Assembly (NCBI GenBank): GCA_902492755.1
Contig: CABUNB010000022.1
Location: 1 to 39,896, forward strand
DNA: 39,896 nucleotides
From: an uncultured Collinsella sp.
GTDB lineage: Bacteria; Actinomycetota; Coriobacteriia; Coriobacteriales; Coriobacteriaceae
Reading direction: 5' to 3'
Both the position numbers and the translations under genes were made by a program. Of this stretch, positions 1-7,344 are shown in pieces. Position 1 is the stretch's first letter. Every line of letters starts with the position of its first letter. The notes beneath the pieces are model-generated. The model did not search any database and was not told the DNA's origin. It saw only the letters and a program-made list of their open reading frames with translations.

Positions 1-547
1 TGCCGCCCACCAGCGGCACTACGAACACCGCCCTCCAGCCAAACAACGTGCACATAAGACCGCTGATCACAGGTCCAAACGCCGGCCCTAGCGTAATGCA
101 GGCACCGCCCAGACTCAGGTACAGACCGAGCTTCTCACGCGGGGCGCAAGACAGCACCACGTTCATCATGAGCGGAAACAAGATGCCCGATCCCGCAGCC
201 TGCAAAATACGACTTGGCAGCAAAACAGTAAACGACGGGGCGACCAGGCACAGGACTTCTCCGGCGACCGTGCATCCGCATGCGAAAAACAGCAGCTTGC
301 GCGTCGAGAAACGACCGGAAAGAAAGGCCATGATGGCCGTAAAGATCGACGTCACGATCATGTAGCCCGAAACAAGCCACTGCGCCGTGGTGGCACCCAC
401 CGAAAAGGCCGCCATAATGGCGTGCAACGCCACGTTAATGATGTTCTCGTTAAACGCAGCAACAAAGGCTGCGATATACATTACGACGAGAAGCGCCGCA
501 GTACCCGATGGCGTTACTTTAACTTGTTGCTGAGATTTGTTCCCCAT
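1..547 (-). CDS. MFS drug-exporter family protein (DHA2-like), C-terminus cut by window edge
   Basis: Only the first 182 residues are present; the gene runs off the left edge. The start is the ATG at 547, preceded on the minus strand by AGGAAGG about 6 nt away. The N-terminus is short and polar, followed by hydrophobic segments typical of MFS helices 1-6. The second helix region carries the QWLVSGYM signature seen in 14-helix DHA2 (EmrB/QacA-like) exporters, and an RILQAAGSGILFPLMMNVV stretch resembles their helix-4 region. Proton-driven efflux of a small molecule at the inner membrane is the family role. The substrate cannot be read from sequence. It is divergent from the deformylase-like gene at 752. 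Confidence 0.85.
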   Translation of the reverse strand, partial: MGNKSQQQVKVTPSGTAALLVVMYIAAFVAAFNENIINVALHAIMAAFSVGATTAQWLVSGYMIVTSIFTAIMAFLSGRFSTRKLLFFACGCTVAGEVLCLVAPSFTVLLPSRILQAAGSGILFPLMMNVVLSCAPREKLGLYLSLGGACITLGPAFGPVISGLMCTLFGWRAVFVVPLVGG

Positions 548-751
548 GCATTTCCTTCCTCTTGGAACGACAGTCGCATCGCCCCAGAGGAACAGTCCAG
601 GGCGAACATGAGCCCTAGACTTACGCCAGACGCCGCACGCGGCGAATCTGGCAACATGGTCCAACGTCGAAAGATTGTAACGCGGACGTGCAGCTTTCCT
701 TACGCGCTATTATTAAAAGTCCACGAAAGCATGAGACATGAGGAGCCCGCC

Positions 752-1162
752 ATGATTAAGCCCATCATGAAATCCGAGTTCTTTTTGCGCCTGCCTTCCG
801 AAGACGCGGGCCCCGATGACGCCGTGACCGGGCAGGACCTCCTGGATACGCTCCATGAGCATGAGCACGAGTGCGTGGGCCTCGCCGCCAATATGATTGG
901 CGTGCGCAAACGCATCATCTGCGTAAAGGACGGCAACAGGGCGCTCCTGATGTACAACCCTCAAATTCTTGAGCAGGTCAATGCCTATCAGACGAGCGAA
1001 GAATGTCTCTCGCTGATCGGCGAGCGTCCCTGTACCCGCTATCGCCGCATTAAGGTGGAGTATTTGGACGAGAACTTCGTTCACCGCATCAAAAACTTCT
1101 CGGGCTACACCGCCGAGATCATCCAACACGAAATCGACCACTGTTGCGGAATCGTTATTTAG
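752..1162 (+). CDS. Peptide-deformylase-like protein, motif-I glutamine replaced
   Basis: 136 residues; the ATG at 752 follows a GAGGAG ribosome site. All three deformylase regions are recognisable: GLAANMIG (residues 43-50), EECLS (83-87, metal ligand Cys85) and QHEIDH (125-130, metal ligands His126 and His130, catalytic Glu127). In classical deformylases motif I is GxGLAAxQ, and its glutamine stabilises the transition state. Here Met48 stands at that place. At 136 residues it is shorter than the roughly 160-190 of housekeeping Def. It is likely a metal-binding deformylase homologue of altered activity rather than the essential enzyme (inference). A second, differently altered paralogue lies at 8441-8860. 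A longer frame open from 422 has no ribosome site. Confidence 0.85.
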   Translation: MIKPIMKSEFFLRLPSEDAGPDDAVTGQDLLDTLHEHEHECVGLAANMIGVRKRIICVKDGNRALLMYNPQILEQVNAYQTSEECLSLIGERPCTRYRRIKVEYLDENFVHRIKNFSGYTAEIIQHEIDHCCGIVI

Positions 1163-1177
1163 TTCCGCCGATTCAAG

Positions 1178-1214
1178 AAAGCTCCCTGCAGCAAAACAAC
1201 TGCAGGGAGCTTTT
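1178..1214. terminator. Bidirectional intrinsic terminator
   Basis: A 14-bp perfect stem (1178-1191 with 1200-1213; AAAGCTCCCTGCAG and its complement) has an 8-nt loop, T-rich on one side and A-rich on the other. It lies between the convergent deformylase-like gene and the alanine-aminotransferase fusion and can serve both. Confidence 0.9.
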
Positions 1215-1237
1215 CATAGTGCGGAACTTCTATCCCA

Positions 1238-2758
1238 CTAGCTCTGGCGGTAATGGTCAAAGAAGTCGGCGAGGTCTTCGAGGGACTCTTTGAGTACTTC
1301 CATGCGTGGCAGGTACACGATACGGAAGTGGTCGGGCTCAGCCCAGTTGAAGCCGCCGCCGCGCGTGATCAGGATCTTCTTCTCGTGCAGCAGGTCAAGG
1401 GCGAACTGCTCGTCATCGGTGATGTTGAACTTCTTCACATCCATCTTGGGGAAGATGTAGAACGCCGCGCGCGGCTTGACCACCGAGATGCCGTCAATCT
1501 TGTTGAGCGCCTCATACACAAAGTTGCGCTGCTCGTAGACACGACCGCCGGGGCGGATGTAGTCGTTGACGGACTGGTGTCCGCCGAGCGCCGTCTGAAC
1601 GATCGACTGAGCCGGCACGTTGGAGCACAGGCGCATGTTGGAGAGCATGTTGATGCCCATGATGAAGTCGCTCATGCAGCGTTGGTTGCCCGAAAGCACC
1701 ATCCAGCCAATACGATAGCCCGCGATCATGTGCGACTTGGACAGACCGCTAAAGGTAACGCAGGGCAGGTCGGGGGCGAGCGAGGCAATCGAGACGTGCT
1801 CGTAGCCGTCCATGCACAGGCGGTCGTAGATCTCATCGGCAAAGATCATCAGCTGATGCCTGCGTGCAACCTCGACGATGCCCTCGAGCACCTCGCGCGG
1901 ATAGACGGAACCCGTGGGGTTGTTGGGGTTGATGATGACGAGGGCTTTGGTCGCGCTCGTGATCTTGGACTCCATATCCTCCAGGTCGGGATACCAATCG
2001 GCCTGCTCGTCGCACAGATAGTGCACGGGATGACCGCCGGCAAGGGTTGCGCACGCCGTCCAGAGCGGATAGTCGGGGCTGGGGATCAGAATCTCGTCGC
2101 CATTGTCGAGCAGCGCGTTCATCGAAAGCTGAATGAGCTCGGATACGCCGTTGCCCGTGTAGATGTGCTCCATCTGAACATTGGGCAGGCCCTTGATCTG
2201 CGAGTACTGCATAATCGCCTTGCGTGCAGAGAACAGGCCGCGCGAGTTGGAATAGCCTTCGCAGTCGGGCAGCTGCTGGCGCATGTCCTTGATGACCTCA
2301 TCGGGCGTGCGGAAACCGAAGGGCGCCGGGTTGCCGATATTGAGCTTGAGAATACGCTCGCCCTCGTCCTCCATACGGGCGGCCTCGTCGACGACGGGAC
2401 CGCGCACGTCATACAGGACGTTATCGAGCTTGGTGGATTTAGAAAAAGTACGCATGGTGGCGCTCCTTGCAATTTGAGCTGAGGGATGGGGTTCGGGCTT
2501 GGAATCGTTGCGGGGAGATGATTCCTCGCCTTGGTCGGCGTCACCGGCGAGCAGCCAGGTAACATCGACCTCCAAAATACGGGCGAGCAGCTCTGCCACA
2601 TCGCGCCGCGGGATCGTCTTGCCGCTCACATATTGGCTCATCTGACTCTTGCCGAGTTTTTTGCCGAGCATCTCCGATGCACGAATCACGTCCGACTGTC
2701 GAACGCCGCGATCGGACATAGCCTGTCGCAGGCGATCGCTAAACGTCTCTTGGGCCAC
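1238..2758 (-). CDS. alaA: XRE-type HTH regulator fused to AlaA-like alanine aminotransferase
   Basis: 506 residues from the GTG at 2758, which has AAGGAGG five bases upstream. Residues about 5-70 form an XRE/Cro-type HTH (SQMSQYVSGKTIPRRDVAELL), followed by a polar, Pro/Ser-rich linker (about 70-100). Residues 102-506 are a complete fold-type I PLP aminotransferase, closely like E. coli AlaA (LKLNIGNPAPFGF, NPNNPTGSVY, SGLSK with PLP lysine near 341, FRIVYLPR). AlaA makes alanine from pyruvate and glutamate. The Met at 102 (ATG at 2455) has its own AAGGAG seven bases upstream and would give a 405-residue protein, the length of stand-alone AlaA, so a second, enzyme-only product is possible. 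The upstream region carries repeated GTTCAATTT sites, suggesting autoregulation. MocR/GabR proteins are analogous but use a GntR-type HTH. Confidence 0.9.
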   Translation of the reverse strand: MAQETFSDRLRQAMSDRGVRQSDVIRASEMLGKKLGKSQMSQYVSGKTIPRRDVAELLARILEVDVTWLLAGDADQGEESSPRNDSKPEPHPSAQIARSATMRTFSKSTKLDNVLYDVRGPVVDEAARMEDEGERILKLNIGNPAPFGFRTPDEVIKDMRQQLPDCEGYSNSRGLFSARKAIMQYSQIKGLPNVQMEHIYTGNGVSELIQLSMNALLDNGDEILIPSPDYPLWTACATLAGGHPVHYLCDEQADWYPDLEDMESKITSATKALVIINPNNPTGSVYPREVLEGIVEVARRHQLMIFADEIYDRLCMDGYEHVSIASLAPDLPCVTFSGLSKSHMIAGYRIGWMVLSGNQRCMSDFIMGINMLSNMRLCSNVPAQSIVQTALGGHQSVNDYIRPGGRVYEQRNFVYEALNKIDGISVVKPRAAFYIFPKMDVKKFNITDDEQFALDLLHEKKILITRGGGFNWAEPDHFRIVYLPRMEVLKESLEDLADFFDHYRQS

Positions 2759-2779
2759 TAGAACCTCCTTGCTGGCAAA

Positions 2780-2861
2780 GTTCAATTTATAGAACACGAA
2801 TTGAACCAGAGTTCAATTTAGGCAGCAGTATAACGCGGCACCTCATTCGAAAGTTCAATTT
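2780..2861. promoter_or_regulatory. Repeated GTTCAATTT sites upstream of the XRE-AlaA gene
   Basis: GTTCAATTT occurs three times (2780-2788, 2811-2819, 2853-2861), and its complement AATTGAA at 2799-2805 makes an inverted repeat with 2781-2787 (11-bp gap). On the minus strand these read TTGAAC, overlapping -35-like hexamers; TATAAA and TATACT are candidate -10 boxes. The nearest repeat is about 20 bp from the GTG start. The natural candidate for binding is the XRE domain of the gene itself (inference). Confidence 0.6.
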
Positions 2862-2920
2862 CATAAGAAAATGTACCGGACTCTGAGATTTGCCCAAAGC
2901 GGACAATGACGTGTACACGT

Positions 2921-3778
2921 TTAGAGGTATTCGAGGAAACGAGCGGCAGCAAGCGAAACATCGGCCGTTCGATATATGGCGTTGATCTGCCGATGGGGAT
3001 GTCCCTCGAGCGGGCGCACGGCAACATCGAACTGGCAGCGCCGTAAGATGAGCGCCGGAAGGACGCTCACGCCCAGGCCGTCCTCGACCATGGCCATAAT
3101 CGCATAGTCATCCCAGGTCGACAGCTTTGAGCGCACGGTCAGCCCCGCTCGACGGAACAGCGGCGTAATCTCGTCATCGGTGCCGCGTTCCAGCAGAATA
3201 AACTGCTCGTTGGCCAAATCGGCAAGGGAAACGACCTCCGCGGTGGCAAGCGAGGAGTCCGCTGGCACCACGGCCATCAGCTCGTCTTGCACCAACGGCC
3301 GCGACGCCATGCCGGCGCCGCGTGGCTCACGCGGGATAAAACCCAGGTCACAACGACCCTCAGCCACCCATTGTTCAATCTCTGAGTAATCGCCCATCAG
3401 CAACTCATAATCGACGTCTGGGTGATCGGCGCGAAAGCGCGCGATCACCGGCGGCAGCACGTGGGTCGCCACACTCGAAAACGTACCGATGCAGATTTTG
3501 CCGCGCATGAGCCCACGCATCTCATCCACCCGTCGCTGCAAACGAACAAATTCCTCGCATAACGCCTCGACCGCCGGCATAACTTGCCGCCCATCGGCAG
3601 AAAGCACTACGCCCTCGCGGCTTCTATCGAGCACTTTAAAGCCCCAGTCGGCCTCGAGATCGGCCACCATACGGCTCACGCCCGACTGCGAATAGCTCAG
3701 GCGCTCGGCGGCGCGCGTAAAACTGCCGGCGCGCACGGTCTCGAGCAGCACCTGCATCTTTTGAATATTCGTTTCCAC
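2921..3778 (-). CDS. LysR-family transcriptional regulator
   Basis: 285 residues from the GTG at 3778, which has GGAGG six bases upstream; an in-frame ATG at 3799 lacks such a site. The N-terminal winged HTH (about 5-62: LETVRAGSFTRAAERLSYSQSGVSRMVADLE) is classical LysR. The rest is a periplasmic-binding-like effector domain (IGTFSSVATHVLPPVIARFRADHP). It is divergent from the EamA exporter at 3897 with a palindromic T-N11-A site between them, so control of that exporter and of itself is likely. The effector is unknown. It resembles the cut LysR gene at the right edge of the window (shared IATFTNV/IGTFSSV, DDYTIMAMVEEGLGVSML-like stretch), indicating a paralogous pair. Confidence 0.93.
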   Translation of the reverse strand: METNIQKMQVLLETVRAGSFTRAAERLSYSQSGVSRMVADLEADWGFKVLDRSREGVVLSADGRQVMPAVEALCEEFVRLQRRVDEMRGLMRGKICIGTFSSVATHVLPPVIARFRADHPDVDYELLMGDYSEIEQWVAEGRCDLGFIPREPRGAGMASRPLVQDELMAVVPADSSLATAEVVSLADLANEQFILLERGTDDEITPLFRRAGLTVRSKLSTWDDYAIMAMVEDGLGVSVLPALILRRCQFDVAVRPLEGHPHRQINAIYRTADVSLAAARFLEYL

Positions 3779-3850
3779 GGCACCCCTCCACCTTTGCATG
3801 AGTCTTTGTCATGTTATCCATGCATTATATTCGCTTTTCTTCTAAAACGA

Positions 3851-3867
3851 GTTCACCCATAGTGAAC
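3851..3867. promoter_or_regulatory. Candidate LysR operator (GTTCAC-N5-GTGAAC)
   Basis: A perfect 6-bp inverted repeat with a 5-bp centre; its inner part fits the T-N11-A LysR box. It lies in the 118-bp divergent space between the LysR gene and the EamA exporter, 30 bp before the exporter start. Confidence 0.6.
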
Positions 3868-3896
3868 ATGCTCGGATATAGAGGGGATGTCAGCGC

Positions 3897-4808
3897 ATGA
3901 ACAACGGACTGTTTACGTACTTAGCAGCATTGCTATTGTTTGGCTCCAACGGCATCATCGCCGCTGCCATCGCACTGCCGAGCTCCGATATCGTGCTACT
4001 ACGCACGTTTTTGGGCGCACTCTCGCTTGTCACCATCCTCGCCATCACCCAACGCCATAAGTTGCAGGCGCCATCTCGCCCCCGCGAAGCCGCAGCCCTC
4101 CTCCTCTCGGGAGCCGCGCTGGGCGCCAGCTGGATTTTTCTGTTCCGCGCCTACCAGACGATCGGCGTCGGCGTATCCTCGCTGCTGTACTACTGCGGCC
4201 CCATCATTGTCATGGCGCTCTCCCCGCTCATCTTTGGCGAAAAGCTGACCGGCGGCAAAATCGCCGGCTTCATCGCCGTTGCTTGCGGTGCTTTTCTCAT
4301 TGCAGCGCAAGGTCTAGGCGGCAATATGCCCATTGCTGGTATCGCTTGCGGAATCGCCTCGGCATTTTGCTATGCGCTGATGGTCATCGCTAGCAAGGGT
4401 GCGCCACACATCGAAGGCCTCGAAAACTCCACGCTCCAGGTGAGCGCCGCCTTTGTGACCGCACTGGTCCTCACGCTCATCACGCAGGGCGTCCCCTCAT
4501 TCCTGTCCGCCGGCGTCGCCGCCGGTATTGATTGGCGCGCCGTCGTCATGCTCGGCGTCGTCAACACCGGCATCGGTTGCCTGCTCTACTTTAGTGCCGT
4601 CGCCAAACTGCCCGTCCAGACCGTCGCGGTTGTCGGCTACCTCGAGCCGCTTTCGGCCGTCGTGTTCTCCGCCGTCCTTTTAGGCGAAGCCATAACACCG
4701 GTCCGCCTGATGGGCGCCGCACTTATCATCGGCGGTGCGATCTTTTGCGAACTCGCCGGTAAGCGCGCAAGCGCCAAGGCCGGTATCGCCCAGGCAGTAC
4801 GCGCCTAA
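3897..4808 (+). CDS. EamA/DMT-superfamily transporter
   Basis: 303 residues with about ten hydrophobic helices arranged as two EamA repeats (about 5-135 and 150-285), as in RhaT/YdcZ-type drug/metabolite exporters. The repeat ends LSPLIFGEKLTGGKIAGFIAVACGAFLI and FSAVLLGEAITPVRLMGAALIIGGAIF are the usual helix 9-10 signature. GAGGGG lies 11 nt before the ATG. Its substrate cannot be assigned; family members export amino acids, nucleosides or drugs. Divergent to and probably regulated by the LysR protein at 2921-3778. Confidence 0.92.
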   Translation: MNNGLFTYLAALLLFGSNGIIAAAIALPSSDIVLLRTFLGALSLVTILAITQRHKLQAPSRPREAAALLLSGAALGASWIFLFRAYQTIGVGVSSLLYYCGPIIVMALSPLIFGEKLTGGKIAGFIAVACGAFLIAAQGLGGNMPIAGIACGIASAFCYALMVIASKGAPHIEGLENSTLQVSAAFVTALVLTLITQGVPSFLSAGVAAGIDWRAVVMLGVVNTGIGCLLYFSAVAKLPVQTVAVVGYLEPLSAVVFSAVLLGEAITPVRLMGAALIIGGAIFCELAGKRASAKAGIAQAVRA

Positions 4809-4935
4809 ACGCCCCTCTTCAGTTCAAAGCAGGGGTGCGTCCGCGATTAACACACTGCAGCAAACCATACAGCGGATACGCCCCTGTTTTGAAATGCTAC
4901 CTGCGTACATGAATAATCCCCAGCTGGGGATTATT
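4809..4935 (+). promoter_or_regulatory. Structured leader between the EamA gene and kup
   Basis: A 22-nt inverted repeat (4823-4844 with 4872-4893) pairs throughout except one C/A mismatch if G-U pairs are allowed. A second copy of the ACGCCCCT arm lies directly after the EamA stop (4809-4816) and could pair with the same AGGGGTGCGT (4831-4840), so two folds compete. Downstream is a perfect 24-bp palindrome (4912-4935, centre AGCT). The first hairpin could simply terminate the EamA transcript, since TTTT follows part of the stem, or it could be a leader controlling kup. It does not show the conserved blocks of the ydaO (c-di-AMP) riboswitch as I know them. Confidence 0.5.
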
Positions 4936-5016
4936 GTCTAAAACACCCCGATGTGCCAAACTGCTCTTAAATGTATAAAGATGGCATAAAGGTCTACTGC
5001 TCTTTGCAGAGGCCAG

Positions 5017-7263
5017 ATGTCCAAGGGAGTCCACGTGGCACACAACAAGCTGGAGGCAAGCCTCCAAGACCAGCATAGTCAGGGCGGGCATGGCGCCATC
5101 CCCCTCTCCGCTGGCATGTTGCTCGTAACGCTCGGCGTCGTCTACGGCGACATCGGCACGAGCCCCATGTACACCATGAAATCAATCGTCGCCAACAACG
5201 GCGGCATCGGTACCGTCAGCGAGGACATGATCCTGGGCGCGCTTTCGCTCGTCATCTGGACCATGACGCTCGTGACCACGGTCAAGTACGTGGTAATCGC
5301 CATGAAGGCCGACAACCACAACGAAGGCGGCATCTTCGCCCTGTTCAGTCTCGTGCGCAAGGTGGCGCCATGGCTGATTCTCCCCGCCATGATCGGCGGC
5401 GCGGCACTGCTTGCCGACGGCATCCTCACCCCCGCCGTCACGGTCACCACAGCCATCGAGGGTCTGCGCACCATCGAATGGGGCCATGCGCTGCTGGGCG
5501 ACGGCCAGACCAACGTCATCATCATCACCATCATCATTATCTGCGGCCTATTTGCCATGCAGCGCGCCGGCACCTCGTCAATCGGCAAGCTCTTCGGCCC
5601 GCTCATGACGCTGTGGTTCCTGTTCCTGGCAGGCGCCGGTCTGTTCAACATGCTCGGCAACCTGTCCATCTTGCGCGCGCTCAACCCCATCCGCGGCATT
5701 ATGTTCCTGTTCTCGCCCATCAACCATTCGGGCATCATGGTGCTCGGCTTTGTCTTCCTGTCGACAACCGGTGCCGAGGCACTCTACTCGGACATGGGCC
5801 ACGTGGGCAAGGCAAACATCTATGCATCCTGGCCATTTGTTAAGGCGGCCCTTATCCTCAACTATCTGGGTCAGGGAGCTTGGCTACTCGCCAATAACTC
5901 CAACCCCCAGATGCTCGCGATGGATATCGTCAACCCGTTCTATATGATGCTCCCCGAGCCCCTACGCCCCTTTGCCATCGTACTTTCGGCCGTGGCGGCC
6001 ATCATCGCCTCACAGGCGCTCATCACCGGCTCGTTCTCGCTGGTATCCGAGGCAACGCGCCTCAACCTTATGCCGCACCTGCGCATCCACTACCCCAGCG
6101 ACACCAAAGGTCAGCTCTATATTCCACTCGTCAATAACATCATGTGGGTCGGCTGCATCTTCATCGTGCTGCTGTTCCAAAACTCCGAGCGCATGGAGAG
6201 TGCCTACGGCCTCGCCATTACCGTGACCATGCTTATGACCACCACGCTTTTGACGAGCTATATCGCCGGCATTCTCAAGCACAAGCTGGGCGCCTGCGTC
6301 TTCGCCCTGCTCTTCGGCGCCATTGAGCTGTGCTTTTTCGCCTCGTGCCTCACCATGTTCTTTGACGGCGGCTATGTGATGATCTTCTTGGCCGCACTGC
6401 TGTTTGGCCTTATGTATGTGTGGCGTCGCGGCACCGCCATCGAGCGCACGCAGACGATTCTGCTGCCCGTCTCCAAGTACATCGACCAGCTCAATCGCCT
6501 GCGCAATGACGAGACCTATCCCGTGCTCGCCGACAATCTGGTATTTCTCACCAACAGCCCCGACCCGCTCACACTCGACCGCGACGTGCTCTATTCCATC
6601 CTGGACAAGCACCCCAAGCGCGCCAAGGCATATTGGTTCATCAACGTGCACGTTACCGACGAACCCTATACGCACGAGTATTCCGTCGAGACCTTTGGCA
6701 CGGACTTTTTGTTCCGCGTGCGCTTGGACCTGGGCTTTAAGGTCAACCAGCGCGTTAACGCCTACCTGCGCCAGATTGTTGGCGACCTGATGGCATCGGG
6801 CGAGCTGCCGCCGCAGCACCACACCTACTCCATCTACGAGACGCGCGGCAACGTGGGCGACTTCCGTTTTTGCATGCTGCGCAAGATGCTTGCCCCCGAA
6901 ACGGACATCAACCGCAACGACCACCGCGTGATGGCCATCAAGTACGCCGTCCGCCGCGCCTGCGGAAGCCCGGCACGTTGGTATGGTCTCGAGAACTCGG
7001 CCATCATCATTGAGTACGTACCGCTCTTTGCCCGCATGCGCCCGGCCGTCAAACTTGTGCGCACCCAGGTGCCGCTCGAGGTTCAGATCGAAGAGGCCGA
7101 GGAAATGGAGGTCGACATCTTCTCGGACGACTTGGTCAACGGCAACGAGGCCGGCAAGAGCATGAACGTCGATCCCACCGAGCTGCTCGAGAGCGTCGCC
7201 GATACGCCTGAACAGCAACTCGACGGACTCGAGAGCACCCAGTTCAACGACGCCAACTTCTAA
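5017..7263 (+). CDS. kup: KUP-family potassium uptake transporter
   Basis: 748 residues. The N-terminal YGDIGTSPMYT motif (about 44-54) is the KUP/HAK/KT hallmark, followed by about twelve membrane helices and a soluble C-terminal domain from about 470, longer than in the E. coli protein (about 620 residues), with an acidic tail. Role: potassium/proton symport into the cell. The ATG at 5017 has GAGG four bases upstream; a GTG at 5035 with AAGGGAG five bases upstream is an equally good start and would drop six residues. It stands alone between a structured leader and a terminator. Confidence 0.96.
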   Translation: MSKGVHVAHNKLEASLQDQHSQGGHGAIPLSAGMLLVTLGVVYGDIGTSPMYTMKSIVANNGGIGTVSEDMILGALSLVIWTMTLVTTVKYVVIAMKADNHNEGGIFALFSLVRKVAPWLILPAMIGGAALLADGILTPAVTVTTAIEGLRTIEWGHALLGDGQTNVIIITIIIICGLFAMQRAGTSSIGKLFGPLMTLWFLFLAGAGLFNMLGNLSILRALNPIRGIMFLFSPINHSGIMVLGFVFLSTTGAEALYSDMGHVGKANIYASWPFVKAALILNYLGQGAWLLANNSNPQMLAMDIVNPFYMMLPEPLRPFAIVLSAVAAIIASQALITGSFSLVSEATRLNLMPHLRIHYPSDTKGQLYIPLVNNIMWVGCIFIVLLFQNSERMESAYGLAITVTMLMTTTLLTSYIAGILKHKLGACVFALLFGAIELCFFASCLTMFFDGGYVMIFLAALLFGLMYVWRRGTAIERTQTILLPVSKYIDQLNRLRNDETYPVLADNLVFLTNSPDPLTLDRDVLYSILDKHPKRAKAYWFINVHVTDEPYTHEYSVETFGTDFLFRVRLDLGFKVNQRVNAYLRQIVGDLMASGELPPQHHTYSIYETRGNVGDFRFCMLRKMLAPETDINRNDHRVMAIKYAVRRACGSPARWYGLENSAIIIEYVPLFARMRPAVKLVRTQVPLEVQIEEAEEMEVDIFSDDLVNGNEAGKSMNVDPTELLESVADTPEQQLDGLESTQFNDANF

Positions 7264-7285
7264 CACGCCACCAGCCATTGACGGC

Positions 7286-7323
7286 AACGGCCTCGCATCT
7301 CATAAGAGGTGCGAGGCCGTTTT
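7286..7323 (+). terminator. Intrinsic terminator after kup
   Basis: AACGGCCTCGCATCT (7286-7300) pairs with 7305-7320, loop CATA, followed by TTT. It lies between kup and the convergent bile salt hydrolase gene. Confidence 0.85.
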
Positions 7324-7344
7324 ATGTCGCAACGGACCAGTGAG

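Noticed and set aside
4809..5016. ydaO-type c-di-AMP riboswitch before kup
   Set aside because: The conserved ydaO sequence blocks could not be found; kept only as an unassigned structured leader.
6010..7287. 425-codon minus-strand open frame inside kup
   Set aside because: Shadow of GC-rich coding; no ribosome site or protein family, and kup on the other strand is certain.
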